From NCBI RefSeq assembly GCF_041227145.1, contig NZ_JBGFSP010000003.1, forward strand, positions 868,001 to 932,000: a stretch of DNA of 64,000 bases, in the 5' to 3' direction. Numbering within the stretch: the stretch's first letter is position 1; each line of letters opens with the position of its first letter. The DNA comes from Bacteroides sp. AN502(2024) (GTDB taxonomy: Bacteria > Bacteroidota > Bacteroidia > Bacteroidales > Bacteroidaceae). A model generated the notes under the pieces. The model was not told the origin of the DNA and ran no database searches. It was given only the letters and a program-made list of their open reading frames with translations. Position numbers and translations under genes: made by a program. This document shows positions 24,201 to 33,013 of this stretch, in pieces.

Positions 24201-24504
24201 ACAAAAAGTCTCCCAAATCAGGTATACCGGTCCCGCTTAAATGAGTCAGACTGAATCCTAACAAGGTGGAATGATTATATTTATAACCAGAGGCCGCATC
24301 ATAGTACTTACTATCAGTATCCGGACTCATCTGGATTCCCCCGAAAGGAATCTGCGCCCCCGGATACACATTACCATAACCATCTGTTCCTACAAATGGA
24401 TTCACATAGTCAATCAGTTTCCCGGTTTGAGCCATGCCCGGCAACATACTCACCAGACACGACCAAACCAAAAACAATCTTTTTTTACCCAATCTACTGA
24501 ACAT
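21247..24504 (-). CDS. GH92 alpha-mannosidase fused to a GH43 domain
   Basis: 1085 residues. After a signal peptide, residues about 30-740 are a complete GH92 enzyme: YVNPFVGTDGYGNVYPGA, HLSGTGIPDLGD, HGNEPCHHVAYLYNY (acid Glu present) and GNDDCGQMSAWYMFNCIGFY. A linker near 750-790 leads to a GH43-type five-bladed propeller (about 790-1085): GWYADPEGVVFGDEYWIYPT, APAVLFANDKYYLFFG, QPIDQFVFKDDDGQYYMYYG, VEGPFMLKRNGKYYFMWSEG. The three acidic residues of GH43 appear present. GH92 enzymes are calcium-dependent exo-alpha-mannosidases. The fusion implies a substrate with both mannose and a second sugar, for example arabinose, xylose or galactose. Confidence 0.92.
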   Translation of the reverse strand: MFSRLGKKRLFLVWSCLVSMLPGMAQTGKLIDYVNPFVGTDGYGNVYPGAQIPFGGIQMSPDTDSKYYDAASGYKYNHSTLLGFSLTHLSGTGIPDLGDFLFIPGTGEMKLEPGTGEEPEKGYRSRYSHEKEWASPNYYAVELSDYGVKAEMTSGVRSGMFRFTYPQSDKAFIMIDMNHTLWQSCEWANLRMENDSTITGYKLVKGWGPERHIYFTATFSKKLTGVRFMQNKKPVIYNTSRFRSCYEAWGKNLMACLSFDTKAGEEVIVKTAISSVSTNGAKNNMAELAGLTFDDLKAKGEALWEKELGKYKLTADRKTKRTFYTSAYHAALHPFIFQDADGQFRGLDKNIEKAEGFTNYTVFSLWDTYRALHPWFNLVQQEVNADIANSMLAHYDKSVEKMLPVWSFYGNETWCMIGYHAVSVLADMIVKGVKGFDYERAYEAMKTTAMNPNYDCLPEYRMMGYVPFDKEAESVSKTLEYAYDDYCMAQAAKALGKEEDYRYFLNRALSYQTLIDPETKYMRGKDSRGNWRTPFTPVAYQGPGSVNGWGDITEGFTVQYTWYVPQDVQGYMNEVGEDWFRNRLDELFTVELPDDIPGAHDIQGRIGAYWHGNEPCHHVAYLYNYLKEPWKCQKWVRTIAERFYGDTPDALSGNDDCGQMSAWYMFNCIGFYPVAPSSNMYNIGSPCVEAITVRMSNGKVIEMVADNWSPKNVYVKELYVNGKKYDKSYLKYEDIRDGVKLRFVMSSKPNYKRAVSDEAVAPSLSLPEKTMKYQATLSEKKKSGNPVFKGWYADPEGVVFGDEYWIYPTYSAPYDEQTFMDAFSSKDLVNWTKHPKVVSKENISWLRRALWAPAVLFANDKYYLFFGANDIQNNDEIGGIGVATSDSPAGPFKDALGKPLINKIVHGAQPIDQFVFKDDDGQYYMYYGGWGHCNMVKMAPDLLSIVPFEDGTMYKEVTPENYVEGPFMLKRNGKYYFMWSEGGWGLPNYSVAYSISDSPFGPFKRVGKILKQDLSVATGAGHHSVIKGAGEDEWYIVYHRRPLSETAANSRETCIDRMYFDENGYIKPVEMTFEGVLPNPFDSTE

Positions 24505-24515
24505 CTTTATTCTTA

Positions 24516-25310
24516 TTACGCCTGTATATCCCCTACTGCAACTTGATATTCATGCCACAGTTCATCAATATTGTATTCATTCCCTAAAACATGTTTGATA
24601 GCACCATCAAACGACCAAGGTACCACCTCCAACGTACTGCGATTGAACTTACGCAGGAATTCAGGATCTTTGTTATCACGCAGCCAGACAAAGAAATAAC
24701 CCGCCGTACGATATCCATCCATATAATTTCCACCTTTCGGACGGGCATTGGGACCATCGAAACCACCGTTTGCCACACGTACAGCATCGGCCATACCTTC
24801 AATAAAAGCCCAGAACACACGGTTAGTTCCATAAGAACCAATTCCCTGCGGCTCCAGCTGATAGGCATGTGTCAGTTCGTGCAGCAATACTCCGCGCGTC
24901 TCGAAAAACAACTTTGCCGTATCATTCTTCGCAAATGACTTCTCAATATGCCGCGTACTATAGAAGATCGTAACATCACCATTACCACCGCCTTTAGCAG
25001 AAACGCCTTCAATATCTTCCAACGTATAATGTATCTTATTCACTGTCGGGATACTATCAGCCGGAGAATTATAAAGAGTAGCCAAAACCTCACGTGCCTG
25101 GGCTTTGATATACGATTCCGCATCGGGAATAATCCGGTGATAAATATCCGATCCTTTCGTTTCCGGTGCTTTGTCCTCAAACTGGATAGTACCCACATTA
25201 TATTTTCCCCATGCGTCCGTCACAACTTCAGACTGCTTCTTTGAAGTTGCCGAACAAGCTCCCATAGCAATAAGCATACAGGTTACATAAATCAAGTTTT
25301 TCTTTTTCAT
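24516..25310 (-). CDS. BSP-family zinc metallopeptidase lipoprotein
   Basis: 264 residues. The lipoprotein signal ends MLIAMGAC. The zinc motif HELTHAYQ (HExxH) lies near residue 145 and is followed by AFIEGMADAVRVANGG, giving the third ligand. The fold and the C-terminal YRTAGYFFVWL and FNRSTLEVVPWSFDGA match the plant basic secretory protein (BSP) family, which is common in Bacteroidetes. It sits between two GH92 genes with gaps of 11-12 bases and is plainly cotranscribed, which suggests proteolysis of a glycoprotein together with mannose removal. Confidence 0.88.
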   Translation of the reverse strand: MKKKNLIYVTCMLIAMGACSATSKKQSEVVTDAWGKYNVGTIQFEDKAPETKGSDIYHRIIPDAESYIKAQAREVLATLYNSPADSIPTVNKIHYTLEDIEGVSAKGGGNGDVTIFYSTRHIEKSFAKNDTAKLFFETRGVLLHELTHAYQLEPQGIGSYGTNRVFWAFIEGMADAVRVANGGFDGPNARPKGGNYMDGYRTAGYFFVWLRDNKDPEFLRKFNRSTLEVVPWSFDGAIKHVLGNEYNIDELWHEYQVAVGDIQA

Positions 25311-25322
25311 ATTTTTATTTTA

Positions 25323-27665
25323 TTATTTACTTATTCCATCGGTTAACGAGTAAGGTTTGTCTTCTTTTGCCAAACCACGATGCTTGTTGGGCGATGCAGA
25401 CATCTTAAACTCCCATACTCCACCTTTTAATATATCCTCATGTGTAATGTACATCTTATCATATACCGTCCCGTTCAGTTTCAGAGATTGTACATAACGT
25501 TTCTTGTCACTGACGCCCGGTGCTTTGATTTCCAATGTATTTCCATTGGGAAGCTTCAGCTTCAAATAAGGCAAATACGGGGCTCCCAATACATACTCGT
25601 CCGTTCCGGGACAAACCGGATAGAAGCCCATTACGGAGAAAAGATACCAGGCAGACATCTGTCCGCAATCATCGTTGCCCCCCAATCCATTGATGTCATT
25701 ACGATACATTTTATTCAAAATTTCACGCAGCCAGTACTGCGTTTTCCAAGGTTCAGAGGTCCATGCATAAAGGTAAGGAACATGATGGCTCGGTTCATTA
25801 CCATGCACATATCCGCCAACCAAGCATTCTTCCGTTATATCTTCATTGTGCTCATAATACTTTTCCGGCAGATGCATGGAGAACAGCTTATCCAGTTTGT
25901 CAACAAACACTCTTTCCCCTCCCATCAGGTCCATCAGCCCCAAGACGTCATGCGGCACATGGAAAGAAAAGTTCCAGGAATTTCCCTCAATGAACCCCTC
26001 ACCATAAGTCTGCAACACATCAAACTCCTTCTTAAATGAACCGTCACTACATCGGGGATGGGCAAAACCCATTGTCGTGTCATAAATATTACGGTAGTTC
26101 AAAGCACGTTTCCGATACGTTTCGGCAATCTCTTTCTTTCCGGATTTGATGGCAGTTTGATAAATAGTCCAATCATCATACGCATATTCCAGTGTAGACG
26201 AAGCTGCCGTACCACTTTTATCTAGCGGGATATATCCCAGTTTCATATAGTCTGCCATTCCTTCATAATAAGGTACGGTAGAAGTACTGACCATTGCATC
26301 CAAAGCTTCGTCTACATTCGAAAATATTCCTTTAGTAAAGGCATCCGCCAACACCGATACGGCATGGTAGCCACTCATACACCAGTTTTCATTACCCATC
26401 AGACTCCAAACAGGTAGCATCCCGTGCACACTTTGCTGTTCATGCTTAATCATGGATTCCACCATATCTGCACTGCGTTCCGGCTTCACCAGATTCAGGA
26501 ACGGATGTTCCGCACGGTAAGTATCCCACAGTGAAAATATGGTGTAATTAGTGAAATCTTTTACCTGATGAATATTGTGATCCACCCCACGATAAGAGCC
26601 ATCCACATCCATATAGATCGATGGATTAATCATCGTATGATAAAGCGAAGTGTAGAACATCGCTTTCTGGTCCTCTGTTCCTTCTACTTCAAAAAGATCC
26701 AGTTCATTGTTCCAATCCGTTCGGGCTGCCTCCGCCAGTTCTTCAAAGCTTTTTCCGGAAGCTTCGGCATGTAAATTCTTGATAGCTCCTTCGGCACTGA
26801 CAGCCGACAGTGCCACCTTTACAACCAATTCGGATTCTTTGGCTATATCGAAATTCAAGTAAACCACAATCTTACGTCCTGTAATCTCCGGAAAGTTCTT
26901 TTCCATATTGAAACGACGCCAAAAGCCATTATAACGTACTTCTTCTTTATCCTTATACCCATATTCCCTTATAGGTTGTGAAAGAGAAATTGCGAAATAA
27001 GTATAGTTCGTTCTTGCCCATCCGTTTGTTATGCGATAGCCCGTAAGTAAGGTATCATTTTCAACCCTCAGGTTTGCCCATAATACCTTACCATCATAGT
27101 TATAGATACCATGTACCAGATCCAGAATCAGATGACCGTCTTTTCCTTTCGGGAAAGTATATTTATGCACACCTACACGTTGCGTTGCGGTCAACTGTGC
27201 CTTAATGCCGTAATCATCCAGCATCACTTCGTAATATCCGGGGGTAGCTTTTTCCGTGGCATGATTAAAACGGGAACGGTACCCTTCACCCGGATAATCC
27301 GCCCTGCCGGGATTCAGTTTCAGTTCACCGATGGCAGGCATCAGTAAAATATCTCCCAAGTCAGAATGACCGGTTCCACTAAGATGCGTATGACTAAAAC
27401 CCACAATTGTCTTATCCCGATATTGATAACCGGCACAATACTCATAAGCATTTTTCTGATAGGCCCCGTTTACATTATGTGGAATTGTGTCTGTGTCCGG
27501 ACTCAACTGTACCCATCCGAAAGGCGTGCAAGCACCGGGAAAGGTATGTCCCATTCCATTAGTACCGATTATCGGATTCACATAATCCACCGGCTGTTGA
27601 GCCATGGCGAACGATACTGTAACCGCCGCCATAGCTATAATCCCTAATCCCTTCTTTATACCCAT
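25323..27665 (-). CDS. GH92 alpha-mannosidase
   Basis: 780 residues with a signal peptide ending SFAMAQ (periplasmic or surface). All GH92 hallmarks are present: YVNPIIGTNGMGHTFPGA, SHTHLSGTGHSDLGD, HGNEPSHHVPYLYAW with the catalytic acid Glu, and GNDDCGQMSAWYLFSVMGFY. The HGNEPxHH form is typical of alpha-1,2- and alpha-1,3-mannosidases. It is separated by 12 bases from each neighbour, so it belongs to the same transcript as the other GH92 genes. Confidence 0.94.
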   Translation of the reverse strand: MGIKKGLGIIAMAAVTVSFAMAQQPVDYVNPIIGTNGMGHTFPGACTPFGWVQLSPDTDTIPHNVNGAYQKNAYEYCAGYQYRDKTIVGFSHTHLSGTGHSDLGDILLMPAIGELKLNPGRADYPGEGYRSRFNHATEKATPGYYEVMLDDYGIKAQLTATQRVGVHKYTFPKGKDGHLILDLVHGIYNYDGKVLWANLRVENDTLLTGYRITNGWARTNYTYFAISLSQPIREYGYKDKEEVRYNGFWRRFNMEKNFPEITGRKIVVYLNFDIAKESELVVKVALSAVSAEGAIKNLHAEASGKSFEELAEAARTDWNNELDLFEVEGTEDQKAMFYTSLYHTMINPSIYMDVDGSYRGVDHNIHQVKDFTNYTIFSLWDTYRAEHPFLNLVKPERSADMVESMIKHEQQSVHGMLPVWSLMGNENWCMSGYHAVSVLADAFTKGIFSNVDEALDAMVSTSTVPYYEGMADYMKLGYIPLDKSGTAASSTLEYAYDDWTIYQTAIKSGKKEIAETYRKRALNYRNIYDTTMGFAHPRCSDGSFKKEFDVLQTYGEGFIEGNSWNFSFHVPHDVLGLMDLMGGERVFVDKLDKLFSMHLPEKYYEHNEDITEECLVGGYVHGNEPSHHVPYLYAWTSEPWKTQYWLREILNKMYRNDINGLGGNDDCGQMSAWYLFSVMGFYPVCPGTDEYVLGAPYLPYLKLKLPNGNTLEIKAPGVSDKKRYVQSLKLNGTVYDKMYITHEDILKGGVWEFKMSASPNKHRGLAKEDKPYSLTDGISK

Positions 27666-27677
27666 ATTCTGTTAGTT

Positions 27678-29954
27678 TTAGTCACGAGAGAAAGAATACG
27701 GATAATCTGATTCATTCACTCCTCTTTCCATATTAGGTTTGTTATCCATATTAAATAGTAGCCGCCCACCTTTTAATAAATCAAAATGGTTCAAATAGTT
27801 CTTCGTATAATTCTTTCCATTATAGCTTAATGAACGGATATAACGATTTTCATCACTATTCTTGGGAGCAGAGATTTCCAGCTTCTTTCCATTTTCCAAT
27901 GTAATAGTTGCCTTCTTAAAACAGGGAGTTCCCACCACATATTCATTGCTGCCCGGACATACCGGATAGAGGCCTAATGCCGTAAAGACATACCAAGCAG
28001 AAGTTTGTCCGTTATCCTCATCACCGCAATAACCATCGGGAGTAGCAAAATACAGGCGGTTCATCACCTCACGCAACCAGTATTGTGCTTTCCAAGGTTC
28101 GCCGGCATAATTATACAAATAAATCATGTGTTGGATAGGCTGGTTACCATGCGCGTAATTCCCCATGTTGGCAATTTCCATTTCGCGGATTTCATGGATT
28201 ACCCCACCGTAGTAACTATCATCGAATACCGGCGGAAGACTGAATACGGAATCAAGCATACTGACAAACATCTTCTTACCCCCCATCAAGTCGATCAATC
28301 CCTGTACATCATGGAATACCGACCAAGTATAGTGCCAGCTATTCCCTTCAGTAAATGCATCACCCCATTTGAAAGGATTGAAAGGTTTCTGAAATGTACC
28401 ATCGGCATTCTTTCCACGCATCAGTTTCGTTTCCGGATCAAACAGGTTGCGATAGTTCTGACTTCTTTTTTTATAAACTTCCAGTTCCTCGGCAGGACGT
28501 CCCAGCTTCTCTCCCATACGGTAGATACACCAGTCATCATACGCATATTCCAATGTACGGGCTGCGTTCTCATTGATTTTTACATCATAAGGCACATACC
28601 CCAGTTTATTGTAATATTCATACCCACGACGTCCGGTAGTAGAAACCCGTGGATGCACGCTATTGGCTCCTGTCAACAGTCCTTCATACATTTTTTCGGC
28701 ATCTGCTTTAGTGATATTCTTCATAAAAGCGTCCGCCACTACCGAAGCAGAGTTATTGCCAATCATACATCCTCTATGTCCCGGACTTGCCCATTCCGGA
28801 AAGAAGCCACTTTCAAGATAAGTATTCAACAAGCCTTCTTGCATTTTCTCTCCCATGGAAGGATATACCAGATTAACAAATGGGAACAAGCAACGGAAAG
28901 TATCCCAAAATCCGGTATCTGTAAACAGATAACCCAAACGGACTTCACCGTTATAAGGGCTATAGTGCACAGTCTCACCTTTGCCATTTACCTCGTAAAA
29001 CATACGGGGGAAAAGTACGGAACGATACAAACAAGAATAGAAGGTACGCATACGGTTCTCATCGCTATCCTCTATCTTGATACGCCCTAACACATCATTC
29101 CAGACTTTGCGTCCGGCTTCTTTTGTCTGTTCGAAAGTCTTATTGCCTATTTCTTTCAGGTTCAGTTCCGCCTGCTCCGGACTTATAAAAGAAGAAGCCA
29201 CTTTGGCATGTACCTGCTCACCTTTTTTCGTTGCAAAACCGATGGCTGCACCTACATGATTGGATTGTAATTCCAAGTGTTTTTCCACCAGATGATAATC
29301 TGCCCAAACTTTATTGAACGTGAAGGGTTTATCAAACTCTATTACAAAGTAATTCTTGAAGTTTTGAGGAACACCACCACTGTTGCGTGTCGTATAACCG
29401 ATGATTTTATTTTCTTCGGGAATCACTTTCACGTAAGAACCGCGATCGAAAGCATCAATGACAACATAAGCATCCTTCGTTTCGGGAAAAGTAAAACGAA
29501 AATAAGCACAACGTTCTGTCGGAGCAATTTCCGTTGTCACGTTATATTCTGACAGATATACGCTATAATAATAAGGAGTTGCCTTCTCTGCCTTATGCGA
29601 GAACCAACAGGCACGCTGTTCCTGGTCAATCTTTAATCGTCCGGTCATCGGCATGATGGAGAACTGACCGTAGTCATTGATCCAGGGGCTGGGCTGGTGA
29701 GTTTGTTTGAAGCCTCTGATTTTGTCAGAATCATAAGTATATGCCCAGCCATCCCCCATTTTACCGGTTTGCGGCATCCAGAAGTTCATACCCCACGGCA
29801 GTGCGATAGCGGGGTATGTATTCCCATTGGATAACGAAATCTTAGAATCGGTTCCCATTAAGGGATTCACATAATCTACCGGAGTTTTTTGCGCAAACGC
29901 GGAAGCGCCCAACAAAAGCGCAAGAGAGAGAGAAAAAAAATTCTTTCTGTTCAT
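27678..29954 (-). CDS. GH92 enzyme with Gln at the acid position (possible mannose-1-phosphodiesterase)
   Basis: 758 residues with a signal peptide ending ASAFAQ. The GH92 fold is clear (DYVNPLMGTDSKISLSNGNT, FTEGNSWHYTWSVFHD, ALGLYPVCPGSNEY). At the catalytic acid the sequence is HGNQPIQHMIYLYNY instead of HGNEPxHH, and the base region reads GDEDNGQTSAWY. In a characterised GH92 enzyme that removes mannose from Man-1-phosphate-6-Man, the acid Glu is likewise Gln, because phosphate needs no protonation. By analogy this enzyme may cut phosphodiester-linked mannose, as in yeast phosphomannan; it could also be a weak or inactive mannosidase. Confidence 0.9.
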   Translation of the reverse strand: MNRKNFFSLSLALLLGASAFAQKTPVDYVNPLMGTDSKISLSNGNTYPAIALPWGMNFWMPQTGKMGDGWAYTYDSDKIRGFKQTHQPSPWINDYGQFSIMPMTGRLKIDQEQRACWFSHKAEKATPYYYSVYLSEYNVTTEIAPTERCAYFRFTFPETKDAYVVIDAFDRGSYVKVIPEENKIIGYTTRNSGGVPQNFKNYFVIEFDKPFTFNKVWADYHLVEKHLELQSNHVGAAIGFATKKGEQVHAKVASSFISPEQAELNLKEIGNKTFEQTKEAGRKVWNDVLGRIKIEDSDENRMRTFYSCLYRSVLFPRMFYEVNGKGETVHYSPYNGEVRLGYLFTDTGFWDTFRCLFPFVNLVYPSMGEKMQEGLLNTYLESGFFPEWASPGHRGCMIGNNSASVVADAFMKNITKADAEKMYEGLLTGANSVHPRVSTTGRRGYEYYNKLGYVPYDVKINENAARTLEYAYDDWCIYRMGEKLGRPAEELEVYKKRSQNYRNLFDPETKLMRGKNADGTFQKPFNPFKWGDAFTEGNSWHYTWSVFHDVQGLIDLMGGKKMFVSMLDSVFSLPPVFDDSYYGGVIHEIREMEIANMGNYAHGNQPIQHMIYLYNYAGEPWKAQYWLREVMNRLYFATPDGYCGDEDNGQTSAWYVFTALGLYPVCPGSNEYVVGTPCFKKATITLENGKKLEISAPKNSDENRYIRSLSYNGKNYTKNYLNHFDLLKGGRLLFNMDNKPNMERGVNESDYPYSFSRD

Positions 29955-30104
29955 AGTTTATAAGTTAAGTTATTTAAAACTTAGTTATTCAGAGTACATC
30001 GTGTCACAAATAAGGGCCGTATAATAGGATAGTAATTAACACATATACAAAAAAGTATGGTCAAATAGAGGACAACGAGAGTACACGGTTAATTTACAAA
30101 GAAT

Positions 30105-30142
30105 GGGCAAGAAAGCCAAGCTTTCCTTGTGTCTTCCTGCCC
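30105..30142 (-). terminator. Intra-operon hairpin before the GH92 genes
   Basis: GGGCAAGAA and TTCCTGCCC arms with an inner AAAGCCAAGCTTT palindrome, in the 208-base gap between the DUF4302-like gene and the first GH92 gene. It may attenuate or stabilise the upstream message. Confidence 0.5.
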
Positions 30143-30162
30143 AATCTGCAAACTAATACTAA

Positions 30163-31407
30163 CTATTTTATCCTAAACCATTGGCCTGTTACCGGGCTAA
30201 CAAAGTATGTATAGCCTTCATTATCTGAGAGTAAGCAAAGACCTTTTTCTGATTTACAAAGATTCAAGAATTTTCCATAGTCACGTTCCACAAGTGCATA
30301 ATCATTCGGATTGTTGTTCCAACCGAACAAATCGAAAGGATCTGCCAACTTTATGAAAATACGTCCAGTTTCATTATCTGCAGTGATGGTAGGTTGGAAA
30401 GTAATATAAGAGCCCATGCCATTCCACGGACATGCAATAATATTTCTCGGAGAACGATCGTCAAATTCCACATCCGCATGGAATATCCCTCGTAAATCTG
30501 CATGGATATTATCCCTATCCACTTTATTCGTTTTCCAATTAGAAGTATAAGTATTCAACCAATCCACACCGTTGCGCAATGCAAAATTAGAAGAATGAAA
30601 ATCTTCAGAAATGCTAACATCAGAATTACTTGTGCTCAAAATCTTGTCTGCATAGCGATAATTGATTGACTGAATAGTAAACGGAGAATCCGTAACAGCC
30701 ATCACCATATACTCGTCGCCTGTCATATCAAGAGAAACAGCACATGTTTTATTCTGTACTTTCCCATCTTGGAACCAAGTAAATTCAACATTCCATTCAT
30801 CAGCATCATTCCAAGTAAAAGCATATTGAGCAATAAATGCCTCCGAAGAGTTACGTAACAATCCATTAGACAATTGTTCTTTCAGCACTTTTACAGACTG
30901 TGCTTTATTATATGCAAGAATAGCCGAACGCTTTTCCTCTTTCGCCTGTTGCAACTGAGTGGCAGTAATGGCAGTCAACACCATTTCTTCTCCGTATGTA
31001 CTTCCTGTTGCTTCAATATTCCGATCAGAAAAAGAAGAAATTCGCCAAATCTGTTCTGAGGTTTCAGTCAAGAATTGCAAAGCACCAGAATTATCCAAAT
31101 CCAATGTAATGATGTCCTCGCCCTGAAAATCGAGATGATATACTGATGACACCTCATTCTCAAAAATAGTCTTATCCGTATTAGAGATTACGGTGTTATC
31201 GTCAGCAAATTCAAAATAGAACTTCTTACCTTGATAAGTCATTTCCCATCCATCAGCAGCACAAAGAATCTTTTTTAGTTCTGACGGCCGTAAACGGTCT
31301 TCACTCATATTACCTTCGTTCTCCCATTCTTTCCAGGGTTCTGTCATGCCACAACTATAAAGAGCAAAGCAGCACAACGAATACATTATATAAATTAATT
31401 TTTTCAT
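30163..31407 (-). CDS. DUF4302-like lipoprotein of the polysaccharide locus
   Basis: 414 residues. The signal ends CCFALYSC (lipobox). The body starts LKKILCAADGWEMTYQGKKFYFEF, the pattern of DUF4302 lipoproteins that often accompany SusC/SusD pairs. No catalytic motif is visible. Its position after SusD and the calpain-like lipoprotein suggests a surface glycan- or protein-binding role. Confidence 0.7.
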   Translation of the reverse strand: MKKLIYIMYSLCCFALYSCGMTEPWKEWENEGNMSEDRLRPSELKKILCAADGWEMTYQGKKFYFEFADDNTVISNTDKTIFENEVSSVYHLDFQGEDIITLDLDNSGALQFLTETSEQIWRISSFSDRNIEATGSTYGEEMVLTAITATQLQQAKEEKRSAILAYNKAQSVKVLKEQLSNGLLRNSSEAFIAQYAFTWNDADEWNVEFTWFQDGKVQNKTCAVSLDMTGDEYMVMAVTDSPFTIQSINYRYADKILSTSNSDVSISEDFHSSNFALRNGVDWLNTYTSNWKTNKVDRDNIHADLRGIFHADVEFDDRSPRNIIACPWNGMGSYITFQPTITADNETGRIFIKLADPFDLFGWNNNPNDYALVERDYGKFLNLCKSEKGLCLLSDNEGYTYFVSPVTGQWFRIK

Positions 31408-31432
31408 ACTATTCTTCTTTTAAGATTTGAAA

Positions 31433-32959
31433 TTAAAAATTAGGAATATATCCTCCCAAGTCTGGTCCTACACCATAATTTTTGGCTGCTCCCGGTGCAC
31501 AAATACGCAAATCAATCATCGGCGGAATCCGGTTATCATTTTTCACTTTCATGACTCCGTCAGTAGTTCCTCCCCAAGGATTACGCATCTTGAATAGATG
31601 AGAGCCATCATCCGGCAAAATAAATGTATACGCATGTCCACTAGTAGTCTGCCAGTTTTCGTCCACCTGTTCACCACTTCTTGTGAAACCACCAATAACC
31701 AAACGACCTTGTTTAAGTGATACTTCTACAGCACGTTGCAAGTCTTCAGCAATTAATGCACCTGCGCCAAAGCCTACGCTCTCTCCATCACCGGTAAAGA
31801 TTGCAGATACATATTCCGTACCGATACCTCCGATATTAGAACTGCCCAAATAAACCTGACGCCACTTCATCATCGCCTTTTCAAGTATCGTAGCCCAAGT
31901 AACTTCCTTATTTCTTCCACCTAATGCACCTAAATCACCACTGTTACCGATAAAATAATCTCCACCGACACCCACAGGTATTTGCTTTCCTGTCGGATCA
32001 TACATAGTAACCGTATATGTCTTGTCTTTATTATCCTTAATAATATGCTTAATGAAGCGAGGATAAAGATAGGCCATCGAAGCAAACACTGCACATGCAC
32101 AACAATCGCCCACCCAACGTTGATTTACATCAGACAAAGCGGGACTTCCATTTGGATAAAGCGATACTACATTAAATGTATTCCAAGCCATCTTCTTTCC
32201 GTTGTCTCCAAATGGTTCCGGTTCTTCCATAGGATCAGCAAGCCATTTCAAATCCGCTGCCGTAGCCTCCAAATCATTTTCATGCTGTTTACCCATTGGA
32301 GTAATAGCGCTAAACGTGCTGGATCCTTTACTGGAAATCAAGTCATTAATGTTTTCTGTATATGAACGCATAGCCACCAACTTCCATTCGGCTATTTGCG
32401 TAGCAGTACCACCATTGTTTGCTTCCACAAGAAGTTGGTAATAACGATAGGCAGTTGCATTATCTACCTCGTAGTTTTTTTCTTCTTTTCTCGCTGCAAA
32501 AATTTGGTTATCCTGTACATCCAATATCGTCCACGTCTTATTATCATTCGATCCGTAAAGTGTCCATGCTTTCGGATCCATTTCAGGTGTATCAGCAGCA
32601 GATGTCAGAGAATATGCAGTCATGGCCTTACTGCTGTTCCCGTTCCAAGTGATACGGAAACTGCTATGGTAAGTGACATACTTCGTATCAGCATTATCAT
32701 CTACCAAACCCTTAATCTCCGAACCAACAGGAGCATCCGCATATTCAGCAACAATTGTACCACTAGACGGCATGTTAGTATTTCCCGAACCGAGTACATA
32801 AGAAACCGGAGTTTTTCCGTTCGAGTCTTCTCCTCCATTGCCTCCTCCATCGTCGTCAGATGAACAACCGGTAAAATAGACAGGAATGAATAAGACAAAA
32901 AGAAAAAAGAATTTCTTCTTTATGCTCGTACCGATCAATCTTATTTGAGATATCTTCAT
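31433..32959 (-). CDS. Surface lipoprotein with F5/8-type domain and calpain-like cysteine protease domain
   Basis: 508 residues. The signal and lipobox VYFTGC are followed by SSDDDGGG. Residues about 55-195 resemble a discoidin (F5/8 type C) carbohydrate-binding domain (KAWTLYGSNDNKTWTILDVQ, YRYYQLLVEANNGG). Residues about 250-500 carry a calpain-like triad: Cys in WVGDCCACAVFASM, His in SGHAYTF, Asn in MRNPWGG. So it is probably a surface-anchored protease. It is the third gene of the locus after SusD, where surface glycan-binding proteins usually sit. Confidence 0.85.
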   Translation of the reverse strand: MKISQIRLIGTSIKKKFFFLFVLFIPVYFTGCSSDDDGGGNGGEDSNGKTPVSYVLGSGNTNMPSSGTIVAEYADAPVGSEIKGLVDDNADTKYVTYHSSFRITWNGNSSKAMTAYSLTSAADTPEMDPKAWTLYGSNDNKTWTILDVQDNQIFAARKEEKNYEVDNATAYRYYQLLVEANNGGTATQIAEWKLVAMRSYTENINDLISSKGSSTFSAITPMGKQHENDLEATAADLKWLADPMEEPEPFGDNGKKMAWNTFNVVSLYPNGSPALSDVNQRWVGDCCACAVFASMAYLYPRFIKHIIKDNKDKTYTVTMYDPTGKQIPVGVGGDYFIGNSGDLGALGGRNKEVTWATILEKAMMKWRQVYLGSSNIGGIGTEYVSAIFTGDGESVGFGAGALIAEDLQRAVEVSLKQGRLVIGGFTRSGEQVDENWQTTSGHAYTFILPDDGSHLFKMRNPWGGTTDGVMKVKNDNRIPPMIDLRICAPGAAKNYGVGPDLGGYIPNF

Positions 32960-33013
32960 TGTTTTCTTCTTCTTAGATTCTAAAATTATTTATAGATTGG
33001 AAAACGGAGTATA

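Noticed and set aside
28005..29090. 361-codon plus-strand frame inside the GH92 gene
   Set aside because: Antisense to a complete, motif-bearing GH92 gene; its translation has no recognisable features.
30067..30088. AGAGGACAACGAGAGTACAC as a third regulator site
   Set aside because: The words are 11 rather than 20 bases apart and the CGTG element is not at the required distance.
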